DNA from: HXMU1420-2 sp040830545 | GTDB lineage: Bacteria; Pseudomonadota; Alphaproteobacteria; Rhodobacterales; Rhodobacteraceae | DNA: 64,000 nt | Direction: 5' to 3' | NCBI GenBank assembly: GCA_040830545.1 | Contig: JBFOMB010000008.1 | Span: 62,001 to 126,000, forward strand | In this document: positions 8,314-16,181 of the stretch, piece after piece | How positions within the stretch are numbered: position 1 is the first letter of the stretch | Layout of the letters: every line of letters begins with the position of its first letter | Notes under the pieces: generated by a model | The model's input: only the letters and a program-made list of their open reading frames with translations | Told to the model about the DNA's origin: nothing | Database searches by the model: none | Translations under genes and position numbers: made by a program

Positions 8314-10122
8314 TTAGAGCCGGATGCGAAGTTGCAAGAAGTTTCCTGGCTGCGCCTCAACTATCTCCGGGCTCAGGTCCACAATGTCCTGGGTAACATC
8401 CCGCGCGGCGTGGCCGGTCGGAACCACCGCAGTGGCACCCGGGACCGTCGCAAAGCACCAAGGACGGGGATCGAGCAGGGTTGGCCCGGAATTCGAAAGC
8501 ACTTCGATCAGCGCGTCCCGCAACCGGGTTTCGGGTAACGCAATCCTTGGGGCATCTTTGATTCCGGGAACGTTTCCACCCCCATTTGCCCTGTAATCCG
8601 TCATCAGGACTGCGAACTGGTCCTGGTCAGACACGGCACGGCCATCGTAAGTCAGCTCCAGAATTCGTGGGACAGTCGCACCGGTTTCCGTACCATCCGG
8701 ACGAAAACGGGCCGGTTGGCGCAGGTCAACGGAATAGCTCAGCCCAAACAACGTGTCGTAGGCATGCGCGGGCCAATCTGCATTCAACAACTCGGCATCC
8801 ACTGCGTCAGCCTCGATCGCATTGTATGGGCTTACCGCCATTTCAAGCCAATTTCGAACGGCAACTCCATCCAGAACAACCGCTCGGATCGCGTTCGGGA
8901 AGGGCATCAGATCCTCTATATGACGGCGCAACACCGGACCCTCGGGCACATCAGTGTAATTCTCAGGCCCACCCCGGCCACCAGCGCGAAACGGTGATAC
9001 GGCAGACAGAAGCGGTAGGCCTTCAAACTTGTCCGGATACTGCGTCGCCACCCGATACTGCGCCTCCGCCACCAGATGCAGGTAAGCATCTGGATGCAGT
9101 TGGGAAAAATAGCTGTGCAGGCGCGCATCCGTCCGACCGCACGTCTGGTTCATCCTCTGCCGGGCCTCGACATGCCACGGTTGCAGGAAATCGGACAGCA
9201 AGGGATCCTCTGGCCCATCTTCGACATCTATCAACGCAACGGACCGCTCGCGAACTTCCCACGCACCACCATCCGTCCTGATCAGATCCAGATCAATTCG
9301 CGCCAATTGCAACCCGGCCCATCCGGCAAGTGCGATAGGAGTCTGATCCCCATCAACCGTACCCGCAAAAGGAAGGTGTGTGTGACCCGCAAACACAGCA
9401 TCAACGCCGGGCAGTCGCGCAATGGATTCGGCAACATTTTCCTGCCCTGGCGCCGCTGGGTCGTCCCCAAATCCGCAATGGGCCATCACAACCACCAGAT
9501 CGCAATCGGTCTGCCTCAAATTCGCCAAACCGGCTTCAAGTGACATCAACATGTCTTGAAAGGCCACGCGCCCCGCGACACGCTCGTTGTTCCAAAGAGC
9601 AGTCTGCGGCGGCAACACGGATAACAGACCGACCCGGATCGGGGCCTCGTCCGGGCCAATTGTCAGAGTGGTTTGGGTCTGGACCTTTGGAAGCACATTG
9701 TCTTGCAGCCGTTCTAGGTTGGTACAGAGAACCGGGAAGGCCGCAACTTCCAAAACCTTCTCCAATGAGGACATACCTATGTCGAAATCATGATTGCCCA
9801 AGCCTATCGCGTCGTACTCTAGCCGCGCGAAAGCGGTCATCAGGGGATGAGGTTGCCCGTCCGCAACCGTATCCAGCGACACATCGCCCAAAACAGTGCC
9901 CTGCAGTGAATCCCCGTTGTCCAGCAACAGCAGGTCACCACCTTTCTGTTCGACGCTTTTCCGAATGGTCCCGATATGGTGGGCCAGGCGTGTGAAACCG
10001 CCCTGTGCCGACGGTTCGTCGCCGAAATAGTTCCATGCCGTCAGATGCATGTGCAGGTCTGTTGTAGCCAGCAAAGTTAACTGTCTAACACCGTCGCGTC
10101 TCATTTCATCAGCAATTCGCAT
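8314..10122 (-). CDS. 2',3'-cyclic-nucleotide phosphodiesterase/5'-nucleotidase family protein
   Basis: The 602-residue protein has the metallophosphatase half with DLHMHL (metal ligands), LLLLDNGDSLQGT, ALGNHDFDIG-like GLGNHDFD, VVVMAHCGFG and VFAGHTHLPF. A 5'-nucleotidase C-terminal domain then carries the substrate-stacking region (TGATVPRILELTYDGRAV). It is closest in layout to CpdB, which removes phosphate from 2',3'-cyclic and 3'-nucleotides. No export signal is visible at the N-terminus, which is unusual because CpdB is periplasmic. The start could be downstream at MRRDGVRQ. Confidence 0.85.
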   Translation of the reverse strand: MRIADEMRRDGVRQLTLLATTDLHMHLTAWNYFGDEPSAQGGFTRLAHHIGTIRKSVEQKGGDLLLLDNGDSLQGTVLGDVSLDTVADGQPHPLMTAFARLEYDAIGLGNHDFDIGMSSLEKVLEVAAFPVLCTNLERLQDNVLPKVQTQTTLTIGPDEAPIRVGLLSVLPPQTALWNNERVAGRVAFQDMLMSLEAGLANLRQTDCDLVVVMAHCGFGDDPAAPGQENVAESIARLPGVDAVFAGHTHLPFAGTVDGDQTPIALAGWAGLQLARIDLDLIRTDGGAWEVRERSVALIDVEDGPEDPLLSDFLQPWHVEARQRMNQTCGRTDARLHSYFSQLHPDAYLHLVAEAQYRVATQYPDKFEGLPLLSAVSPFRAGGRGGPENYTDVPEGPVLRRHIEDLMPFPNAIRAVVLDGVAVRNWLEMAVSPYNAIEADAVDAELLNADWPAHAYDTLFGLSYSVDLRQPARFRPDGTETGATVPRILELTYDGRAVSDQDQFAVLMTDYRANGGGNVPGIKDAPRIALPETRLRDALIEVLSNSGPTLLDPRPWCFATVPGATAVVPTGHAARDVTQDIVDLSPEIVEAQPGNFLQLRIRL

Positions 10123-10244
10123 GGAAGTAACTTAAAGTTGTGACCTATGTTATCAATTCATCTCATGGCGGCAACCCCGCCGGCAGCAATTGTAATGTCA
10201 GCGACATCATGTCATGGCCAATCGGGGCAAGAAATGGAGATCGC

Positions 10245-11225
10245 ATGAAACACGCAGAAACCGTGACATTTGGTGGATCGGGCCTGGATCGAGCCTCGGA
10301 CTTGCGGACCAATCCGGATGTTCTGCGATTTGCGCGAGGATTGGCTGACGCGGTATCCATTCTGATGTGGCGGGGCAAACCGTTGGTGTGCGGTGAAAAT
10401 CGCGACCAATTGGTGCGCTTGCCTATGGATCATCCATTGGTGGCCAATGGCCCTGCAGGCAACACAAAAGAGGCGATTTTGCTAGGGCGGGAGGACGGTT
10501 CGCCCTGTTTTGCCACGGACATTTCCTCGTGGGAACCCGAGGATCTGGACAGCGCTGCGTTGGGGCAATTCCTGGATCCCAGCGAACAGCACCACCCATC
10601 CCTACCCAACGATCACGTATTCGCCGAACTGCGTCGACTGATGACACGACTATCTGCGCGTGATGCAGAATTGGCCGCGACGGCCAAGGCGGTTTTGGGC
10701 TGGCATCGAACGCACAAATTTTGTGCAGTTTGCGGTCATGAAAGCGACATGGTGCAGGGTGGCTGGCAGCGTACCTGCCCGGCCTGCGGGGCACATCACT
10801 TTCCGCGCACCGACCCGGTTGTGATCATGCTGATCACCAATGGTCCGAATGTATTGATGGGCCGCTCCCCGGGCTGGCCGCCGGGCATGTATTCGTTGCT
10901 GGCGGGCTTCGTAGAGCCCGGTGAAACGCTGGAGGCCGCCGTGCGACGCGAAGTGTTTGAAGAGGCTGGCGTTCATGTCGGGCATGTCGGCTATCTGGCA
11001 AGCCAACCCTGGCCGTTTCCGTCATCTCTGATGTTTGGGTGTTCGGGCGAGGCCACGAGCACCGAGATCAAGATTGACCCGGTCGAAATCGAAGACGCCC
11101 GTTGGTTCAGCAAGAATGAGATTATGCAGGCTTTTGCTGGTGAGCATCCTGTGCTGAAGCCAGCCAGAAAAGGCGCAATTGCACATTTTCTTCTGCAAAA
11201 CTGGCTTGCGGACACATTAGACTGA
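10245..11225 (+). CDS. nudC: NAD(H) diphosphatase / NAD-decapping hydrolase NudC
   Basis: The 326-residue protein has an N-terminal NUDIX-like domain, a four-Cys zinc ribbon (CAVCGH...CPACG, about residues 162-182) and the Nudix box GFVEPGETLEAAVRREVFEEAG. The NudC hallmark SQPWPFPSSLM follows. It hydrolyses NADH to NMNH and AMP, and in characterised bacteria removes NAD caps from RNA. GGAG stands 7 bases before the ATG at 10245, which fits the family start better than the open frame further upstream. Confidence 0.95.
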   Translation: MKHAETVTFGGSGLDRASDLRTNPDVLRFARGLADAVSILMWRGKPLVCGENRDQLVRLPMDHPLVANGPAGNTKEAILLGREDGSPCFATDISSWEPEDLDSAALGQFLDPSEQHHPSLPNDHVFAELRRLMTRLSARDAELAATAKAVLGWHRTHKFCAVCGHESDMVQGGWQRTCPACGAHHFPRTDPVVIMLITNGPNVLMGRSPGWPPGMYSLLAGFVEPGETLEAAVRREVFEEAGVHVGHVGYLASQPWPFPSSLMFGCSGEATSTEIKIDPVEIEDARWFSKNEIMQAFAGEHPVLKPARKGAIAHFLLQNWLADTLD

Positions 11226-11261
11226 CGTCAGACTCCCCGAAAAAAGCGAGCAGCCGTCACC

Positions 11262-11705
11262 ATGAAGTTTTCCGCACAGGAAGATATCGAAGCCCCGATT
11301 GACCGGGTCTTTGCCCATGTCAGCAATTTTGAAGCGTTTGAACGCAATGCGATACGGCGCGGGGCTGAAATCGAACGCGAATCCGCTTCGATGCAGCCGA
11401 CACTTGGCATGGCATGGAAGGTGCGGTTTGAATTCCGGGGACGTGCACGCAAGGTCAAGGTGAAACTGAGCGAGTTGGATCAGCCCAACATGTTGCGGTT
11501 TGATGCTGTCGGCCAGGGTGTGGACGGGTTTATGGTAATCGACCTGTTACCTTTATCCCCACGTCGCACCCGGCTGTCCGTGCTGCTGGAGATTGAGCCC
11601 AAGACACTGTCAGCCCGCTTGTTGTTGCAGTCGATGCGACTGGCAAAAACCAACCTGAATCGCCGGTTCCGCAGGAAGGTCCGCGAGTTCACGGCGGCAA
11701 TCTGA
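11262..11705 (+). CDS. SRPBCC-family (START-like) protein
   Basis: The 147-residue protein begins MKFSAQEDIEAPIDRVFAHVSNFEAFERNAIRRGAEIER, the first strand and helix of a Bet v 1/START-like SRPBCC fold. A beta-rich middle and a long amphipathic C-terminal helix (LLLQSMRLAKTNLNRRFRRKV) follow. Such proteins hold hydrophobic ligands. It lies 36 bp after nudC and may be cotranscribed. The ligand is unknown. Confidence 0.8.
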   Translation: MKFSAQEDIEAPIDRVFAHVSNFEAFERNAIRRGAEIERESASMQPTLGMAWKVRFEFRGRARKVKVKLSELDQPNMLRFDAVGQGVDGFMVIDLLPLSPRRTRLSVLLEIEPKTLSARLLLQSMRLAKTNLNRRFRRKVREFTAAI

Positions 11706-12070
11706 TCGCACAACGCCGCCCCGGCCTCCGAGCCGGGGCCTCGGATCACGATACTTAATACGAAAGCAGTGCACCTGGCCCCTTACTTGTCGCCGGGCAC
11801 GTTCGCCTGGCCATTTCCAAAATTCTCGGTCGCAGTGGCGCTCGTCCAGATGCCACTGTTACTTTCACACAACTGGGGATTGCAGGTCAATTTTCTACTA
11901 AACCCCATCTGCGGCGGATTTGGCTTTCGGCAAGGACTCCGGTGTGGAACAATCTGTTTTGTCGTTGGAGGTTGGTCCATGTATCGAAACGCCACCAACC
12001 CAATTGCTACGGGTCGTGCTTGGATCCCATTTGGTTCGACCAGCCGATGAGTTTAGACAACGGTATGTAG
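11706..12070. other. 365-bp intergenic region
   Basis: Apart from the hairpin at 11719-11738, nothing is recognised. A 93-codon plus-strand frame (11769-12050) lacks a ribosome site and domain signal and is unlikely to be a gene. The region separates convergent genes and has lower GC than the coding sequence around it. Confidence 0.5.
11719..11738. terminator. GC-rich hairpin after the SRPBCC gene
   Basis: Perfect 7-bp arms CCCCGGC/GCCGGGG surround a CTCCGA loop, 14 bases after the stop codon. It resembles the palindromic repeats at 3341 and 16149 and, like them, stands at a 3' gene end. There is no T run, so the terminator role is tentative. Confidence 0.55.
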
Positions 12071-13402
12071 TTATTGCAGATTCTTGAGACGCACCATGAT
12101 CTCTTCGGCAATTGATGGGTTTTTGGCGAAGACGCTACGCACCACGAAGTCGCTGGGGAAATTTGGCCAGTCCCGGTTCAACTCGGCAACCAAACGCTGC
12201 GCTTCGCTGGTGTTTCCGGTGCGGTCATGAGCAACAGCCAAGAATATCAGCGACGGCGCGCTGACAACGGTTCCGCTGTCAGTGGCCGATGCAAATGCTT
12301 CGATCGTTTTGGAGTCCTCGTACAACATAAGGTTCGCCAGTCCCCAAATGTTCCGAGTGCCTGTACTTGCGACCCCGCCGCGCACGCGATCCGGGGCAGA
12401 CACCGATTGCGCGAGCTCCGGGTTCCCGACAAAAATCGACGTAACACCGACCAGGTCCAACACATGCCCATCCTTTGGCGCAAGATCGACCGCAAGGCTT
12501 GCCCTTGACGCTGCGATGTCAATTTCACCGGTCTGCGCCAGAACCCAGGCCTGCGCGGCCACGGTCCACGGATCTGCGGGGGCTAGGTCAATAGCGATTT
12601 GCGCGTGACGCTGTGCTTGTTCAAGGAATTCATGAGCTTTGGTCGGGTCGGGCGTAATCATATGCAACGTCGCCAAAACCTGCGCGGCGCCTGCATGGCC
12701 GTCTGGCAAGTTCGGAGCCAGTTCAATCGCGTAGTTGAACATTTCCAACGCGATCCCCTGACGGCGTGCGTCAAACACGGGAAAGTAAAAATCCCTGGCC
12801 TCAGCAGCAATATCCTTGGCTTGGAGGACGCTGACAGAATAGTCACGCAAAGCAGTCCGGGTTTTCGCATCCGGAAGCTGCGTTGTTGGACTAGGCGCAA
12901 CATCTGGCGCCGCTCGCTGGATCGCTAACCCCGCAACGATCACAATGGCAACGGCCAGACCGCCCAAAGCGTATCGCAACCACGCCCTATCGGCGGTTGC
13001 AGGCGGCGCCTCGTCCGACGTCGGGGCAGTCGTGTTCTCCACGTCGACGTACTCGGCAAAACTGGGAACATATCCGCCCGGATTCATGCGCAGTTGAACG
13101 CCGTCTGACGCGCCCAAACCGGTGTTGTATTCGTCCAAAAGGCGGCGCAGACGCCGGGCCTCTACGCGTACAATATTGTATCCGCCGCTGTCATCCGGCG
13201 CGCGCCCATACACATCCATGGCGATGGTCTTCCCCTTGATCTGGGCGTCCTGACCGGCCAAATGCTGGTTCACCACATAGGCCAGAAATTCGCTGAGCTT
13301 TGGTGAATCCAAAAACGCCGGGCTGGCCAGAACGCGCGCCAAGGCATCGCGCTTGTCCGTGCTGGACAGGCTCTCACCCGAAGGGGCGTGTGTTTCTGTC
13401 AT
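12071..13402 (-). CDS. Membrane-anchored winged-helix-like and TPR protein
   Basis: The 443-residue protein has three parts. Residues about 15-115 (ALARVLASPAFLDSPKLSEFLAYVV ... IVRVEARRLRRLLDEYN ... PGGYVPSF) resemble the winged-helix-like domain found ahead of sensor or cyclase domains in many proteobacteria. One transmembrane helix (ALGGLAVAIVIVAGLAI) follows near residue 145. The remainder is helical with TPR-like repeats (AQRHAQIAIDLAPADPWTVAAQAWVLAQTG). This is the CadC-like layout: cytoplasmic DNA binding joined to an outer sensing domain. AGGTGA precedes the ATG at 13402; a GTG at 13414 is an alternative. It faces a gene set for exported proteins that it may control. Confidence 0.65.
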   Translation of the reverse strand: MTETHAPSGESLSSTDKRDALARVLASPAFLDSPKLSEFLAYVVNQHLAGQDAQIKGKTIAMDVYGRAPDDSGGYNIVRVEARRLRRLLDEYNTGLGASDGVQLRMNPGGYVPSFAEYVDVENTTAPTSDEAPPATADRAWLRYALGGLAVAIVIVAGLAIQRAAPDVAPSPTTQLPDAKTRTALRDYSVSVLQAKDIAAEARDFYFPVFDARRQGIALEMFNYAIELAPNLPDGHAGAAQVLATLHMITPDPTKAHEFLEQAQRHAQIAIDLAPADPWTVAAQAWVLAQTGEIDIAASRASLAVDLAPKDGHVLDLVGVTSIFVGNPELAQSVSAPDRVRGGVASTGTRNIWGLANLMLYEDSKTIEAFASATDSGTVVSAPSLIFLAVAHDRTGNTSEAQRLVAELNRDWPNFPSDFVVRSVFAKNPSIAEEIMVRLKNLQ

Positions 13403-13477
13403 AGCACTCTTCACCTAACCCCCTCAGCTCACCGTGACTCACTTATGTGAACCACCGCGATTGCGCAGTCTGGGCCT

Positions 13478-13777
13478 ATGGCAACTTTAGGTTATCTCAG
13501 CGCGACGTCAAAGCGTTGCCTGTCGGAAGATGCGCCCGACCTTGCGGCAATCGCCGCAAAGATGGCCGCACAGAGCGCCACTATCCGCGAGATCCTCTCA
13601 GACTACGACGAAATCTGTCGACAGCTTGCCGACCGCGAAACGGGACCGGGTCTGGCCCGCGACCTGCATCGGATACGCGTCGAACTGGTTTCGGAATTGG
13701 GCCGTGCCACCGCCACTTGCGCACGTAACGAAACAGAGACGGGACAACTTGGCTCCCAGTCGCAAAACAAGGAGTAA
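13478..13777 (+). CDS. Small hypothetical protein, helical
   Basis: This 99-residue, charged and helix-rich protein is not one I recognise. Its centre (AAIAAKMAAQSATIREILSDYDEICRQLADRE) could form a coiled coil, and the C-terminus is polar. It has no signal peptide or membrane segment. It lies 4 bp upstream of the Tat-exported DUF3299 gene and is the first gene of that plus-strand group. The ribosome site is weak. Confidence 0.5.
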   Translation: MATLGYLSATSKRCLSEDAPDLAAIAAKMAAQSATIREILSDYDEICRQLADRETGPGLARDLHRIRVELVSELGRATATCARNETETGQLGSQSQNKE

Positions 13778-13781
13778 ACGC

Positions 13782-14282
13782 ATGAGGTCTGAATTCACCA
13801 GACGCCGTGTTCTTGTGGGAGCAGTTGGAGGGCTACTGCTCCCACATTCCGCATTGGCAGCCCCGCGCGATCTGGGCTGGAAGGATCTGGTTCCCAAAAA
13901 AGCGCGTGGTGCGCCGCAACCGGGTATTGTGTCCCATTCCACAATCCCGTCCCGCAGCTTCACCGATCCACGGCACTTTGCCATCGTGCCCGAGCTGAAC
14001 GGCGAATATGTCCGCCTTCCGGGCTACCTTGTCCCGTTAGAGTTTGACGGAACCGGCGGCACCGAGTTTCTGCTGGTCCCGTTTGTCGGCGCGTGCATTC
14101 ATGTTCCGCCCCCACCCCCGAACCAGCTGGTCTATGCCGTGACCGAACGCCCGCACCAGATGGAGGGCATGTTTGCCCCCGTCTACGCCGTCGGCACGCT
14201 GCGCACGGTCTATGCCGAAACCGGGCTGGCGCAGGCGTCCTACCAAATGGCCGTTCAGACTTTCGAGGATGTGTCGTTCTGA
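13782..14282 (+). CDS. DUF3299 protein with Tat signal
   Basis: The 166-residue protein starts with a twin-arginine signal (TRRRVLVGAVGGLLLPHSALA) and then a DUF3299 domain. The domain is marked by RLPGYLVPLEFDG, EFLLVPFVGACIHVPPPPPNQLVY and VYAVGTLRT. Proteins with this domain act outside the cytoplasm. Some lie near lipoprotein-export or cell-envelope genes, but their biochemical role is not settled. AAGGAG stands 7 bases before the ATG at 13782. The exported MBL hydrolase follows 40 bp later. Confidence 0.85.
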   Translation: MRSEFTRRRVLVGAVGGLLLPHSALAAPRDLGWKDLVPKKARGAPQPGIVSHSTIPSRSFTDPRHFAIVPELNGEYVRLPGYLVPLEFDGTGGTEFLLVPFVGACIHVPPPPPNQLVYAVTERPHQMEGMFAPVYAVGTLRTVYAETGLAQASYQMAVQTFEDVSF

Positions 14283-14322
14283 TGCGCCTCTCTTCCTTTA
14301 CTTACAATCTGGAGATTTGCTG

Positions 14323-15750
14323 ATGCTAAAACATTTATGCGCCGCAGCGTTGTCGCTGTTGCCTGTCGCCGCCCTGGCGCAAACCCCGACCCCGGCGGAC
14401 GTCGGCGAACCATCGACGGTCGAAGATATTCGCGCCGCACTGTTTGGCGGTGTTCCTGGCGACCGCTGGAAAGAGGGTCTGCTGTTTGAAGGCATCTCGC
14501 CCCATCCCTGGCTGAATTCCGCGTCAAACTGGTTCCCCGGTACCGAAGACGTTCAGCCCGAAGAGATGCGCATCATCTTCATGGGCACGTCACCAATCAT
14601 CCGTCCCGGACAGATGAACACTTCGATCCTGGTGCAGCTGGGCAATGGCGAAAACTTCCTGTTCGATGCCGGCGAAGGGTCAGTTGCAAACATCAACGCG
14701 TCCAACATCGCGCTGAACGAAATCGACAAGATCTTTATCACGCACCTGCATGTCGACCACTACAACGCCTTGCCCTACATCTACGTGTTCGGCGGTTGGT
14801 CGGGGCGCTGGCACAATCCGTTGCGGGTCTGGGGCCCGTCCGGACGGACGCCGGAATACGGTACGGCCGCGATGATCGAAGGCATGAAGCAGATGGTAAA
14901 GTGGCACACGGACGCGTTCAGCGTGTTTCCCGTGGGACAGGGCCATGACATCCAGGTCAACGAATTCGACTTTGCCGACGAAGGTGGTGTGATCTACGAC
15001 GAAAACGGTGTGAAGATCATTCACTGGCAGCGCAGCCACGCCAAGGACGGCGCGTCTGCATATCGGCTGGACTGGAACGGTATGTGCTTTGTCTGGACCG
15101 GTGACGGGCGACCCAACATGCGGGACGTGGAATATGCCAAGGGCTGCGACGTCTATGTGACCGAGACCCAGACCGAACTGGTAGAGATTTCAGCCGGCGT
15201 GCAAGGGGTCCCGCCGTTTCTGGCGCGGTACACGATCGATACCCATCATACGCCCGGCTATGCGGCGGGCTATGTGGCGAACCTGATCCAGCCACGGATG
15301 TTCATGACCACGCACATGCCGTTTGACCCTTATCTGAACGAAGAAACGGTGGCCGAAATACGCGAGCATTACAAAGGACCTTATCATTTCGGAGCGCCTG
15401 ACGGGATCACAGTCAACGTCACAAAAGACCAGATCTGGGTACGGGAAGGCATCATACCGGATTTCCCGAACAACCGGGCGCCGCAGTTCAACTTTGCCAA
15501 TGGTCAGTTGCGGGTTCCGGCTCCGCCGACAACACGCGAGGAGATCCAAAACGCCAGCGTGCGTGAAACCGAGATTGATCCCGACCTCTACTATCCTGAA
15601 GGCTACAAGCCGGAGCTGCTGCAAAACTGGCCGACAGCGGACCGTGATCTGATTGTTCCGGTGGACCAACTGCCTCCGGCGATGCAGCAAGGCATGGGCG
15701 ACACCTGGCGCAAGCGGCAGGCCAACCGGGAGGTACTAGGTCTCGAATGA
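14323..15750 (+). CDS. Exported MBL-fold metallo-hydrolase
   Basis: The 475-residue protein has a Sec signal peptide (KHLCAAALSLLPVAALAQ) and a metallo-beta-lactamase fold with THLHVDHYNALPY (HxHxDH), HAKDGASAYRLDWNGMCFVWTGDG and a late metal-binding His in MTTHMPFDP. The long segment GGWSGRWHNPLRVWGPSGRTPEYGT is typical of a family that database annotation sometimes calls GntH-like after a guanitoxin-cluster protein. No other such genes are near, so that name should not be taken as function. GGAG precedes the ATG. Confidence 0.8.
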   Translation: MLKHLCAAALSLLPVAALAQTPTPADVGEPSTVEDIRAALFGGVPGDRWKEGLLFEGISPHPWLNSASNWFPGTEDVQPEEMRIIFMGTSPIIRPGQMNTSILVQLGNGENFLFDAGEGSVANINASNIALNEIDKIFITHLHVDHYNALPYIYVFGGWSGRWHNPLRVWGPSGRTPEYGTAAMIEGMKQMVKWHTDAFSVFPVGQGHDIQVNEFDFADEGGVIYDENGVKIIHWQRSHAKDGASAYRLDWNGMCFVWTGDGRPNMRDVEYAKGCDVYVTETQTELVEISAGVQGVPPFLARYTIDTHHTPGYAAGYVANLIQPRMFMTTHMPFDPYLNEETVAEIREHYKGPYHFGAPDGITVNVTKDQIWVREGIIPDFPNNRAPQFNFANGQLRVPAPPTTREEIQNASVRETEIDPDLYYPEGYKPELLQNWPTADRDLIVPVDQLPPAMQQGMGDTWRKRQANREVLGLE

Positions 15751-16043
15751 CATAATTTAGCTACTGGTTCGTCGAAACAGTTCACGGCGAGCCAGCAGTG
15801 ACCATGCCCGTTCTTTTTTAGCAGATAGTCTAGAGAATAGCCGTGGCAAACGGATGCACATCGAGACCGCGACTTTCAGAACAGCCCGCCGAATTCAACA
15901 CCAGATTTGCGCGCGTTCCGTATGTACGACCTCACCCAGAATTTGCGCTGCAGCGACTGTCGGCAAAGCGGGCTGCAACCATAGCATCTTGACCAATTGG
16001 CCAATGGCCGGTTTAGGCCGAAAGACACCTTTGTCATCAGCCC

Positions 16044-16065
16044 GTATTGGCCGTAAGGCCAATAC
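16044..16065. repeat. Perfect inverted repeat in intergenic DNA
   Basis: Arms GTATTGGCC and GGCCAATAC enclose GTAA. It lies within the 15751-16181 gap, roughly 120 bp beyond the 3' end of the minus-strand monooxygenase gene. No role is assigned. Confidence 0.6.
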
Positions 16066-16148
16066 AACGTCTAATCCGCATCTCGGAACCCCCATGCGAA
16101 AGGGGGCCAGATGCACCGCTTACCTTTACACTGTCTGACACCAGCGAC

Positions 16149-16176
16149 GAGGCCCCGGATCAAGTCCGGGGCTGCG
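16149..16176. repeat. Second copy of the 28-base palindromic repeat
   Basis: This is identical over 28 bases to 3341-3368 (arms GCCCCGG/CCGGGGC around ATCAAGT). It stands 5 bases beyond the stop of the minus-strand monooxygenase gene, so it could also end that transcript. Confidence 0.85.
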
Positions 16177-16181
16177 TTGCG

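Larger units (their letters stand above)
15751..16181. other. 431-bp intergenic region with repeats
   Basis: No gene is supported. An imperfect stem (CTGGTTCG at 15764 with CGAGCCAG at 15788) followed at a distance by a T run near 15813 may end the MBL transcript. The region also holds a perfect 9-bp inverted repeat (16044-16065) and the dispersed palindrome at 16149. The part around 15950-16070 has TTGGCCAAT-type repeats and no coding character on either strand. Confidence 0.55.

Noticed and set aside
11769..12050. A 93-codon plus-strand frame in the gap after the SRPBCC gene.
   Set aside because: It has no ribosome site, an odd composition rich in Phe, Gly and Pro, and no domain signal, and it lies in lower-GC intergenic DNA.
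13530..13781. The long upstream extension of the DUF3299 frame.
   Set aside because: The Tat signal and AAGGAG site place the start at 13782. The extension overlaps the small upstream gene in another frame.
14323..15750. Naming the exported MBL hydrolase a guanitoxin synthesis enzyme.
   Set aside because: Only a family-level resemblance is seen, and no other guanitoxin genes are in the window.
16044..16176. A CRISPR array or transposon end in the 15.8-16.2 kb repeats.
   Set aside because: The repeats are single inverted units of different sequence, without regular spacing, spacers, target duplications or a transposase gene.
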